Shown here one piece after another: positions 1-5,753 of a DNA stretch of 5,753 nt. The translations under genes and the position numbers were made by a program. The notes under the pieces are model-generated. The model made no database searches. It was not told the DNA's origin and saw nothing but the letters and a program-made list of their open reading frames with translations. The number at the start of each line of letters is the position of its first letter. Positions within the stretch are counted from its first letter, which is position 1. The stretch is taken from assembly GCA_027619675.1 (NCBI GenBank), contig JAQCHG010000141.1, forward strand, positions 1 through 5,753. Direction: 5' to 3'. The DNA comes from Cyanobacteriota bacterium (lineage in GTDB: Bacteria; Cyanobacteriota; Cyanobacteriia; Phormidesmidales; Phormidesmidaceae).

Positions 1-36
1 GCTCAACCCTCAAATCCTTGCCGGATAAAGAGTCTA

Positions 37-62
37 GCTGATTGAGCGGAGTCGAAATCAGC
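37..62. repeat. Stem-loop in left flank (dispersed repeat or terminator)
   Basis: The arms GCTGATT (37-43) and AATCAGC (56-62) pair perfectly over 7 bp around a 12-nt loop containing GAGCGGAGTCGA. It lies about 50 nt beyond the stop codon of the small membrane-protein gene, so read on the minus strand it could end that transcript. However, only a short CTCTTT follows, not a proper U-tract. From memory, loops of the GAGCGxAGTCGA type recur between genes in many bacteria, including cyanobacteria, so a dispersed palindromic repeat is equally likely. The rest of 1-115 shows no convincing gene. Confidence 0.45.
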
Positions 63-115
63 GGCGGGTGTGAAGTTTGATTAGTCCCGGTTACTTAGGG
101 GCTGTTCTCCAAACC

Positions 116-310
116 CTAGCCAGCGGCGATCGCGAGGGCCATGACGATGCCCCCCAAGACCAGGGTGGTGGGGGTGATTTGCCCCACGTCTCGCCGCATC
201 ACCCCAGTGGTAAACAGCAGCACCATCAACACAAACAACAGGGCAATGGCGCTACCGTGGGTGCCGCCCACCTCCGCCACCACCGTCGCCAGCAGTCCTG
301 GATCTGCCAT
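116..310 (-). CDS. Small hypothetical membrane protein, two predicted helices (64 aa)
   Basis: I do not recognise a named family. From the ATG at 308-310 the protein is 64 residues, starting MADPGLLATV. Two hydrophobic stretches are clear: residues about 19-37 (SAIALLFVLMVLLFTTGVM) and 47-63 (PTTLVLGGIVMALAIAA), joined by a short polar turn with RRD, so a helical hairpin in a membrane is predicted. The second helix runs almost to the C-terminus. There is no cysteine, cofactor motif or cleavable signal peptide. The frame can be extended to a TTG at 367, but the ATG is preferred because GGTGG lies a few bases upstream and the extension adds only a polar, unconserved-looking tail. It is last in a row of three minus-strand genes, 124 nt after the broken nuclease gene, so the insertion there could affect its expression. 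The continuous hydrophobic pattern supports a real gene; its function is unknown. Confidence 0.6.
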   Translation of the reverse strand: MADPGLLATVVAEVGGTHGSAIALLFVLMVLLFTTGVMRRDVGQITPTTLVLGGIVMALAIAAG

Positions 311-808
311 CGTGCCACCGTATTCCCAAGCAAACAGGCTATTCACAGGCGCTGGTTTCCTTCTCAAACATGATCACGGCGATCGCGGTATGCACACCCG
401 ATCCCTGGCCAAAGATGACTACTACCACAGAAAGTTACCCCAAGTATCCCCGGCGCGCCTGATACTGGGCCAACCGCCGCTGGAAGGCGGTCCAATAATG
501 GTCCAAATCCGCCGGGGTGAGCCAAAAGGTTTGGGCGGGGGCATCGGCAAGGGCGATCGCGATCAGGCCCCGCTGCACTTGAATGCCCTGGTCAGCATAA
601 ACCTGCTCTGCCGCCCGCCAGTAGGCCGCCAACTGTAGAAAATAGTCCCCAATCCAGGCCGCCTGCTTGGGTTTGCGGGCAGTTTTCCAGTCGCAGAGGC
701 AGAGTTGACCGTCGTACTGCACCAACGCATCGGGGAAGCCGACAAAACCGTCGCTGTGCCACACCGCCCCTTCCACCAGCAGCGCCGATTCCACTTGGGC
801 CAGCACTA

Positions 809-915
809 GACTTTATCGGTTATAAGAGAGTCACGCTATCGGTAGCGGCTTACGAGTGCAATTGCCTCGACTTCGGCGCTATCGGTAGTGTTCTCGATTT
901 ATTTCCAATTAAGTC
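809..915. mobile_element. 107-bp MITE-like palindromic element with TA target duplication
   Basis: The element sits inside the nuclease gene between two TA dinucleotides (807-808 and 916-917). Its ends are inverted repeats: GACTTTATCGG from the left (809-819) and, on the complement, GACTTAATTGG from the right (915-905), matching at 9 of 11 positions. Ungapped comparison of the two arms keeps finding matches up to about 40 bp inward, including TAGCG at the same offset in both. The middle holds the palindrome GCAATTGC (858-865), centred within half a base of the element's midpoint. There is no open frame of useful length. TA duplication plus terminal inverted repeats is the signature of integration by IS630/Tc1-mariner-type transposases, so a non-autonomous MITE moved by such an enzyme in trans is the best reading. 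Exact restoration of the host frame on removal is strong support. I cannot name the parent element. Confidence 0.85.
834..890. repeat. Duplicated hairpin motif CGCTATCGGTAG inside the element
   Basis: CGCTATCGGTAG occurs twice in the same direction, at 834-845 and 877-888. Each copy extends into a small stem-loop: CGCTA-TCGG-TAGCG at 834-847, and CGCTA-TCGG-TAGTG at 877-890 with one G-T pair. Because the motif is nearly its own complement, the copies serve both as direct repeats and as matching blocks of the element's inverted arms. They could be internal transposase-binding sites or structural parts of the hairpin; neither is shown by sequence alone. Confidence 0.7.
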
Positions 916-1248
916 TACTGGAGCCATCGATGCCCAGTAGGGTTGCACGGGGTCACGGAGGGTTGAGTCTTCCCCCCGCAGATGGGCGGCGAGGGCTTGG
1001 TGCAAATGGGTGCCGACAGAGGATGCCTGCCCTGCAATGCGCTGGGCCTCGGCGGCCCCCACCCGCTGCCGCCACTGGGCCAAGGCAGCCCGATCCGCTG
1101 GTGGCTTGGTGGCAGACAGGATGGTGGTCACCCCTGGGTAGTGCTGCCCCGCAACTTCATAGCGGCGGCGACGGTTAACCACCACCTGTTGAGCGCGGTA
1201 GTGGGGCAAAGGAGGCACGGCCATCCGGTGGGCAAATTTACGTCGCGA

Positions 1249-1953
1249 CTATGCGTCTTCCGTCACCAGCCCGTGTTCCAGGGCGTAGCGCACCAGTTCT
1301 GTGCGGCTGTTGGTGCCAGTTTTGCTAAACAGACGGCTGACGTATTTCTCCACGTTGCGGACGCTGGTGTCGAGGCGGCTGGCGATTTCCTTATTCATCA
1401 ATCCCTCGGCCACTTTGTTGAGCACGTCCTGTTCCCGAGGCGTAAAGTCAATGCGAATGGGGGCGGGGGTTTTGGCGATGTTGCCCCGTTGGGTCAGGAG
1501 GGCTTTGATTTCTTCAATTTGTTTGGCCATGGCGGCGATATCGGGCACTTCGCCCCCTTCTGGGATACGGGCCTGTTGCCGCTCAATCAGGTTATTGACA
1601 ATCGCCACCAGTTCTTCTGGATCAAAGGGCTTGGGGAGGTAGGCATCGACCCCGGCGCTATAGCCCTGGATGCGATCGCTGGTCATCCCTCGGGCGGTTA
1701 AAAACACCACTGGTAGAGACTTGAAGCGCACATCCCCCCGCACCTGTTCTAAAAATTCGTAGCCGTCCACCTGGGGCATCATGATGTCTGAAATCAGGAC
1801 ATCGGGGGTGGCCAATTGCAGTTTTTCCCAGCCTTCATGGGCATTACTGGCTACTTCCACCGCGAAGCCGCTGTCTTCTAGATAGGCCTGCACCGCCTCC
1901 CGCAGCCCCGCTTCATCATCCACTAGCAATACCCGTCCCGTTGTCTCGCTCAT
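1249..1953 (-). CDS. NarL/FixJ-type response regulator, Rre1/Ycf29-like
   Basis: A two-component DNA-binding response regulator. From the ATG at 1953 it has 234 residues. The receiver domain covers about 7-125: acidic pair D12-D13 in LLVDDE, phospho-acceptor D56 in LISDIMMP, T86 in VFLTARG and K108 in YLPKPF, all the residues expected for a working receiver. A linker (about 133-158), probably helical, joins it to a LuxR/NarL-type helix-turn-helix (about 169-228) with FTPREQDVL, GLMNKEIASRL and the recognition region SVRNVEKYVSRLF. The block VVFLTARGMTSDRIQGY...KPFDPEELVAIVNNL resembles, from memory, cyanobacterial Rre1 and red-algal plastid Ycf29, whose kinase partner is Hik2/CSK; this assignment is probable, not proven. 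Upstream in-frame starts are ATG 1971 and TTG 2028. I chose 1953 because GAG lies 6 nt before it and the receiver begins soon after. No kinase gene is adjacent. It diverges from the c-di-GMP gene. Confidence 0.92.
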   Translation of the reverse strand: MSETTGRVLLVDDEAGLREAVQAYLEDSGFAVEVASNAHEGWEKLQLATPDVLISDIMMPQVDGYEFLEQVRGDVRFKSLPVVFLTARGMTSDRIQGYSAGVDAYLPKPFDPEELVAIVNNLIERQQARIPEGGEVPDIAAMAKQIEEIKALLTQRGNIAKTPAPIRIDFTPREQDVLNKVAEGLMNKEIASRLDTSVRNVEKYVSRLFSKTGTNSRTELVRYALEHGLVTEDA

Positions 1954-2281
1954 CGGTTTCTCAATCGTCATCTGCTCAAGGTTATGCCCCACTTTATCGC
2001 TTCTCTTGGGGCCTGTACCCTGACCCAAGGCAGGGATAACCGCCAGGTACGGGGGCGTAAATCCGCTGTGTTGGTAAGTTGGTGTTGGTTTGCGGGTTAG
2101 TGTTCTGGGTTGCTGAGGGAATCCGATAATTTATGTCAGTATTCGGGTTAATCTCGGTATCAATTGCGCGATCGCCCTATCCGTACCATTTATCTGCTTT
2201 ATTGACGCTGAGTGGTCCTTATGTTGAGCGTGTTGAGCGCAGGGCAGGACAACTGGGGCGTTGCTGCCCACGTTTTAACCT
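1954..2281. other. Divergent intergenic control region
   Basis: About 330 bp separates the starts of the response regulator and the PAS/GGDEF/EAL gene, so both promoters should lie here. No convincing -35/-10 pair is visible. Isolated promoter-like hexamers are GATAAT (2125-2130) and TTGACG (2202-2207), neither with a good partner at 16-18 bp. Other contents are a run of TTGG/GGTT motifs on the plus strand (about 2070-2100), one HIP1 octamer (2168-2175), and a perfect tandem 9-bp repeat TGTTGAGCG (2222-2230 and 2231-2239). A 60-codon frame at 2133-2315 has no recognisable features and overlaps the next gene, so I do not call it. Confidence 0.5.
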
Positions 2282-5200
2282 ATGTTGTTTGCTCGCTATG
2301 CATTTACCTACATAGAAACCCCCGGTTGTGGTGGACAGTTCCTTGACTTTCAAGGCACAGGACAAAGCCAGCAGGATATCGATTGCTCCGCCATTGTGCG
2401 AGATCCCCAGGCGTTTTGGGGACGGGTGCCCTTAGCGGAATACCAAGATATCCAAACCATGATGCGGACGGCGCGACAGCATCAGCGTCCCTGGATACAG
2501 AGTTTCCGTTGGGTCGCCCCCTCGGGACAGCCCTGGTGGTTTTATGGCCGCGCCGAAGCCACCCCTGTGGATGATCAGGGCTATGCCTGGCAGGGCTATC
2601 TGCTAGACATTACGGCCCATCGTCAAGTTCAACTCCAATTTGCCAATCAAAACCAAGTGCTGGAGGCGATCGCCCAGCATCTCCCCCTAGAAGACACCCT
2701 GAATCAACTGATTGCAGGCATTGAGTTGCAGATGCACGGGATGCGGGGATCCATTCTGCTGCTTGATGCCGATACTCAGCGGGTGCGGGCCACCTTTGCC
2801 CCCTCCCTAGATCCCAGCTATGGTGAGGCCCTCATCAATCTGCAAGCCGCAGAAGGGGTCGGGTCCTGCGGCACCGCCATGGCGCGGGGCCAAATCGTCA
2901 TCACCCCTAACATTGTCACCAGTCCCCTTTGGCAACGATGGCTGCCCTTAGCTGCCGCCCATCAACTGCGGGCTTGCTGGTCTATTCCCCTGTTTTCGTC
3001 AGAACGTCGGGTACTGGGCACCTTTGGGTTTTACTTTGACGAACCGCGATCGCCCCAACCCCAAGACTGGGAAATTCTAGACCGGGCCGCCAATTTAGCC
3101 TGCATCGCTGTTGAACAAAAACAGTCGGAAGCGGCCCTGATGGACAGTGAACAACGGTTGCGGCGCTTGTTCACCGGGGTGCCCAACATTGCGGTGCAGG
3201 GCTATGACCGCAATCTCCAGGTGATTTTCTGGAACCCAGCCAGCACCGAACTCTACGGCTACACCGAGGCCGAAGCCTTGGGACAGCGTTTAGAAGACCT
3301 GATTCTGCCCCCCGCCGTGGCACGCCAACTGATGCAGGATATTCAGGCTTGGCTCTACCAAGACCGCCCCATGCCTGCCAGTGAATGGGTGCTTCAGCGC
3401 AAGGATGGATCGCCGGTGGTGGTGTTTTCTAGCCACGTCAAACTGCTCAATGGCCACGGGGAGGCGGAACTGTACTGTGTGGATGTGGACCTCCCCCGCC
3501 ACCGGGCCACAGAAGTGGCCCTGCGGGCAGAACGGGATTTGCTAGACAGCGTCATGAATACCAGTGTTGCTGCCATTACCATTCTCAGTCCCCAGGGCCA
3601 TATCACCTACGCCAACCCCAGCGCCGAGCATGTCTTGGGCCTCAAGCTCCAGGACCTTACCCATCGGACCTACGACGATACCAAATGGAAGATCACGGAT
3701 CTGTATGGCCAACCCTGGCCCGATGACCAACTCCCCTTCCGGCAGATTATGGCGACGGGGGAAGCTGTTTTTGATGTGCGTCACGCCATCCAATGGCCGG
3801 ATGGTCGCCGTCGCTACCTGTCGATTAACGGTGCCCCCATCAAGGATGCGGCGGGGCAGATCACCAGCCTGGTCTTCCTGGTCAACGACATTACCGAGCA
3901 GTGGCAGGCCCAGCAGGCCCTAGAGGAAAGCGAAGCCCGATTTCGCCTCTTGGCCGAAAACATGGGGGATCTGGTGTGCCTCCATGAGCCAGACACGGGG
4001 GCCTTTATCTACGTCAGCCCCTCAGCCCATTCCCTGCTGGGGTGGCATCCCGATGTGTTGCTGGGCACAGGACCCCTGGACTGGGTGCATCGGGATGATC
4101 ACGCCATCCTCACGCAGCTATTCTGCCGCGTGCGGCGGGAATGTCAGCAGGGTACGGTCATGGTGCGCCTGCGCCATCGGGCAGGCCACTACCCTTGGCT
4201 GCAAATGTTGGTGAAGCCCGTACTCGACAACGCAGGGACTTTGGTGCAGTTGCAGAGCACCTCACGGGATGTCACCGAGCAGGTGCGGATTCAGCAGCAG
4301 CTCACCCATGAAGCCTTCCACGATCGCCTCACGGGGCTACCCAACCGCGCCCAGTTAGAGGCCCGCCTAGAACAACTGTTAACCCCGATTCCTGGTCAGC
4401 CCCGCCAATTTGCCCTACTGTTTTTAGACCTCGATCGCTTCAAGGTGATCAACGATAGCCTCGGACATTTAGCAGGGGACTATCTGCTGCGGCAATTGGG
4501 CGATCGCCTCGCTGCCACCGTGGGGGACAGGACCCTGGTGGCCCGCTTGGGGGGGGATGAGTTTGTGGTGTTATTGGATACCGTCGCCACTGCCGACCAA
4601 GCCCAGGATGTGGCCCAGGCCCTGCTTCAGGCCCTCCAGTCGCCCTTTTCCCTAGAAGAGCGGGATGTGGTCATCACTGCCAGTATCGGCATTGTGCTGG
4701 GCTCCAATACCTATCAGACCCCCGCCGCCCTACTGCGGGATGCGGATATTGCCATGTACCGGGCCAAGCAACGGGGCAAAAACGGCTACGTCATCTTTGA
4801 TCCCCAGATGCATGCGGCGGCGGTGTGGCAGTTACAGGTAGAACATATCCTCCGCGAAGCCCTAGCGCGGGGGGAGTTTTATCTGGAGTACCAGCCCATC
4901 GTCACCCTGACCAGCGGGGCCGTGGTGGGGTTTGAGGCGTTGGTGCGCTGGCACCATCCCCAGCGGGGCATCATCAACCCCCAGGACTTTATTCCCTTGG
5001 CGGAAGAAATTGGGGTCATCGGGGCTTTAGGGAAGCAGGTCTTGCAGCAGGCGGGGGAGCAAATCCGCCGCTGGGACCCGACCTATCACCTGCCGCCGGG
5101 GTTTAAGGTCAATATCAACCTTTCGGTGCAGCAGCTTCAGCATCCCTGTCTACTGGCCCAGGTGGATCACCTGTTGGCCCAACATCAGCTCAGGGGCGAT

Positions 5201-5617
5201 CGCCTCGGCTTTGAAATTACGGAAAGCATGCTGATCAACGATTTTGAGACCACCCAAGGTTTGCTCCAACAGTTCAAAGCGCGGGGCATTCACATCAGCA
5301 TTGACGACTTTGGCACCGGCTATTCTTCCCTGGCCTATCTCCACCGCCTACCCATCGATGCGTTGAAAATTGACAAAGCCTTTGTCAGCAACATGACGGC
5401 ATCCAAAACAAACCTGAAAATTATTGCCACCATTATTGCCCTGGCGGATCAGTTGGGCATTCAGGCGATCGCAGAGGGCATCGCCACCCCCGAGCAGCTC
5501 CAGCACCTACGCGCCCTCGACTGTGAGCTGGGTCAGGGTTATCTCTTTGCCTACCCCTTATCCCCCAGTCAGGCGGAGCAACAGGTGTTACGCCCCCGCT
5601 TTTTCCCCGCCGCCTAG
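2282..5617 (+). CDS. PAS-GAF-PAS-PAS-PAS-GGDEF-EAL cyclic di-GMP signalling protein (1111 aa)
   Basis: A multi-domain, soluble sensor enzyme with no membrane segment. Order: a PAS_3-like domain (about 5-112, ending GYLLDITAHR), GAF (about 125-280, with GSCGTAMARG and RACWSIPL), PAS (about 290-405), PAS (about 415-540, ending FLVNDITEQ), PAS (about 550-668, ending STSRDVTEQ), GGDEF (about 674-838) and EAL (about 850-1105). The cyclase motif is intact: RLGGDEF 755-761, metal ligands around FLDLDRFK (D716) and NDSLGH. The inhibitory RxxD site is absent (GDRT at 748-751). The phosphodiesterase residues are mostly intact: EAL 885-887, N946 in NINLS, E978 and E981 in EITES, D1008-D1009 in IDDFGTGYSSL, K1029, E1065 and Q1085. 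AEGIAT has A1068 where AEGVET commonly has Glu. The GAF lacks the CxH signature of bilin-binding cyanobacteriochromes. ATG 2282 is the only early ATG (TAA one codon upstream), has no Shine-Dalgarno, and leaves the first PAS short. Either activity could dominate. Confidence 0.93.
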   Translation: MLFARYAFTYIETPGCGGQFLDFQGTGQSQQDIDCSAIVRDPQAFWGRVPLAEYQDIQTMMRTARQHQRPWIQSFRWVAPSGQPWWFYGRAEATPVDDQGYAWQGYLLDITAHRQVQLQFANQNQVLEAIAQHLPLEDTLNQLIAGIELQMHGMRGSILLLDADTQRVRATFAPSLDPSYGEALINLQAAEGVGSCGTAMARGQIVITPNIVTSPLWQRWLPLAAAHQLRACWSIPLFSSERRVLGTFGFYFDEPRSPQPQDWEILDRAANLACIAVEQKQSEAALMDSEQRLRRLFTGVPNIAVQGYDRNLQVIFWNPASTELYGYTEAEALGQRLEDLILPPAVARQLMQDIQAWLYQDRPMPASEWVLQRKDGSPVVVFSSHVKLLNGHGEAELYCVDVDLPRHRATEVALRAERDLLDSVMNTSVAAITILSPQGHITYANPSAEHVLGLKLQDLTHRTYDDTKWKITDLYGQPWPDDQLPFRQIMATGEAVFDVRHAIQWPDGRRRYLSINGAPIKDAAGQITSLVFLVNDITEQWQAQQALEESEARFRLLAENMGDLVCLHEPDTGAFIYVSPSAHSLLGWHPDVLLGTGPLDWVHRDDHAILTQLFCRVRRECQQGTVMVRLRHRAGHYPWLQMLVKPVLDNAGTLVQLQSTSRDVTEQVRIQQQLTHEAFHDRLTGLPNRAQLEARLEQLLTPIPGQPRQFALLFLDLDRFKVINDSLGHLAGDYLLRQLGDRLAATVGDRTLVARLGGDEFVVLLDTVATADQAQDVAQALLQALQSPFSLEERDVVITASIGIVLGSNTYQTPAALLRDADIAMYRAKQRGKNGYVIFDPQMHAAAVWQLQVEHILREALARGEFYLEYQPIVTLTSGAVVGFEALVRWHHPQRGIINPQDFIPLAEEIGVIGALGKQVLQQAGEQIRRWDPTYHLPPGFKVNINLSVQQLQHPCLLAQVDHLLAQHQLRGDRLGFEITESMLINDFETTQGLLQQFKARGIHISIDDFGTGYSSLAYLHRLPIDALKIDKAFVSNMTASKTNLKIIATIIALADQLGIQAIAEGIATPEQLQHLRALDCELGQGYLFAYPLSPSQAEQQVLRPRFFPAA

Positions 5618-5659
5618 TTGAGCTTGGCGCGAATAACCCTACCTTCTGGTTCCCTCCTA

Positions 5660-5706
5660 GCCCCGCCGGGGCGGCAAAGCCCACGACTTCGTTGCTCCTT
5701 CGGAGC
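5660..5706. repeat. Cluster of three short hairpins downstream of the GGDEF/EAL gene
   Basis: Three small stem-loops follow the stop codon at 5617: GCCCC-GCC-GGGGC (5660-5672), GGC-AAA-GCC (5673-5681) and GCTCC-TTC-GGAGC (5694-5706). The first is GC-rich and about 40 nt past the stop, so it could act as a terminator, but no T-run follows. The third is flanked by a direct repeat CGTTGC (5690-5695 and 5707-5712). Strings of this kind (CTCCGAAGGAG, GGCAAAGCC) are, from memory, typical of dispersed intergenic repeats in cyanobacteria. No gene is visible from 5618 to the window end. Confidence 0.4.
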
Positions 5707-5753
5707 CGTTGCGCGAACAGGACAGGCATCTCCCATGCTCCCCAGCTCCCCCA

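Larger units (their letters stand above)
435..1224 (-). pseudogene. PD-(D/E)XK nuclease (RecB/Cas4/MGME1-like), interrupted by a 107-bp insertion
   Basis: Two minus-strand frames are halves of one gene. The 5' part (ATG at 1224) gives 103 native residues with GVTTIL (31-36), LAQWRQRVG (48-56) and GTHLH (71-75), a pattern typical of RecB-like nucleases. It then runs 21 residues into inserted DNA and stops at TAA (850-852). The 3' part resumes at 806 and ends at 435. Removing 109 bp (element plus one TA) fuses them in frame as ...WASMAPV-VLAQVES..., a 226-residue protein. The metal-binding motif is then complete: D129 in GFPDAL, D142 and K144 in CDWKTA, and a QxxxY helix (Q161, Y165). Family members cut or resect single- or double-stranded DNA; the substrate here is unknown. 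Both halves lack other frameshifts, so the break looks recent. The distal part could in principle start at GTG 806, but that lacks the N-terminal domain and a ribosome site. It starts 24 nt after the response-regulator gene. Confidence 0.85.

Noticed and set aside
338..367. Promoter for the small membrane protein: TTGAGA (367-362) and AATAGC (343-338), 18-bp spacer, minus strand
   Set aside because: The -35 match is good but the -10 matches only three of six positions, so it is not supported as a feature.
141..638. Plus-strand 165-codon frame over the small membrane protein and the nuclease 3' half
   Set aside because: Low-complexity basic/proline-rich translation, antisense to a frame with nuclease motifs; no independent support.
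807..917. Programmed frameshift, intron or intein as explanation for the split nuclease
   Set aside because: The insert is too short for a group I/II intron or intein and has no slippery site; TA duplication and terminal inverted repeats point to transposition.
982..1701. Long plus-strand open frame (239 codons) opposite the nuclease and response-regulator genes
   Set aside because: It lies antisense across two genes with clear domain motifs, spans their boundary, and its translation shows no recognisable domain; GC-rich shadow frame.
2133..2315. 60-codon plus-strand frame before the GGDEF/EAL gene
   Set aside because: No ribosome site, no domain or membrane pattern, and it overlaps the next gene out of frame.
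2654..3121. GAF domain as a bilin-binding cyanobacteriochrome
   Set aside because: The only cysteines (C196, C232, C274) are not in the CxH context expected for bilin attachment; it reads as an ordinary sensory GAF.
5433..5729. 98-codon minus-strand frame at the right end
   Set aside because: Overlaps the conserved EAL C-terminus on the other strand, and its start region is built from hairpin repeats.

Overview
The window looks like chromosomal DNA from a cyanobacterium, probably a filamentous or Leptolyngbya-like form, though the genus is a guess. The best evidence is the octamer GCGATCGC (HIP1), the hallmark over-represented palindrome of many cyanobacterial genomes. I count ten perfect copies in 5.75 kb, inside genes and between them. 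The protein types fit too: a NarL/FixJ-type response regulator resembling cyanobacterial Rre1 and plastid Ycf29, and a long PAS/GAF/GGDEF/EAL signalling protein.

Layout. On the minus strand, read right to left, there is a response regulator (1953 to 1249), then after 24 nt a gene for a small PD-(D/E)XK (RecB/Cas4/MGME1-like) nuclease (1224 to 435), then after 124 nt a 64-residue two-helix membrane protein (310 to 116). The shared orientation and short first gap suggest a possible operon. On the plus strand, diverging from the response regulator across about 330 bp of non-coding DNA, a single 1111-residue gene (2282 to 5617) encodes a cytoplasmic PAS-GAF-PAS-PAS-PAS-GGDEF-EAL protein predicted to make and/or break cyclic di-GMP. 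Both window ends are non-coding and carry short hairpin repeats.

Main observation. The nuclease gene is broken by a 107-bp palindromic element (809 to 915) flanked by a duplicated TA dinucleotide (807-808 and 916-917). Its ends are inverted repeats (GACTTTATCGG on one side, GACTTAATTGG on the other). Removing the element with one TA copy (109 bp) joins the two reading frames exactly, giving a continuous 226-residue protein with the whole nuclease motif set. This is the signature of a MITE (a non-autonomous miniature transposable element) that integrates at TA, as IS630/Tc1-mariner transposases do. The element has no room for a transposase and is nearly self-complementary along its length.

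How the genes work together: the response regulator (phospho-Asp and DNA binding) and the c-di-GMP enzyme are both signal-transduction proteins and share a divergent control region. A direct regulatory link is inference only. I found no tRNA, rRNA, CRISPR array, prophage gene or autonomous transposase.
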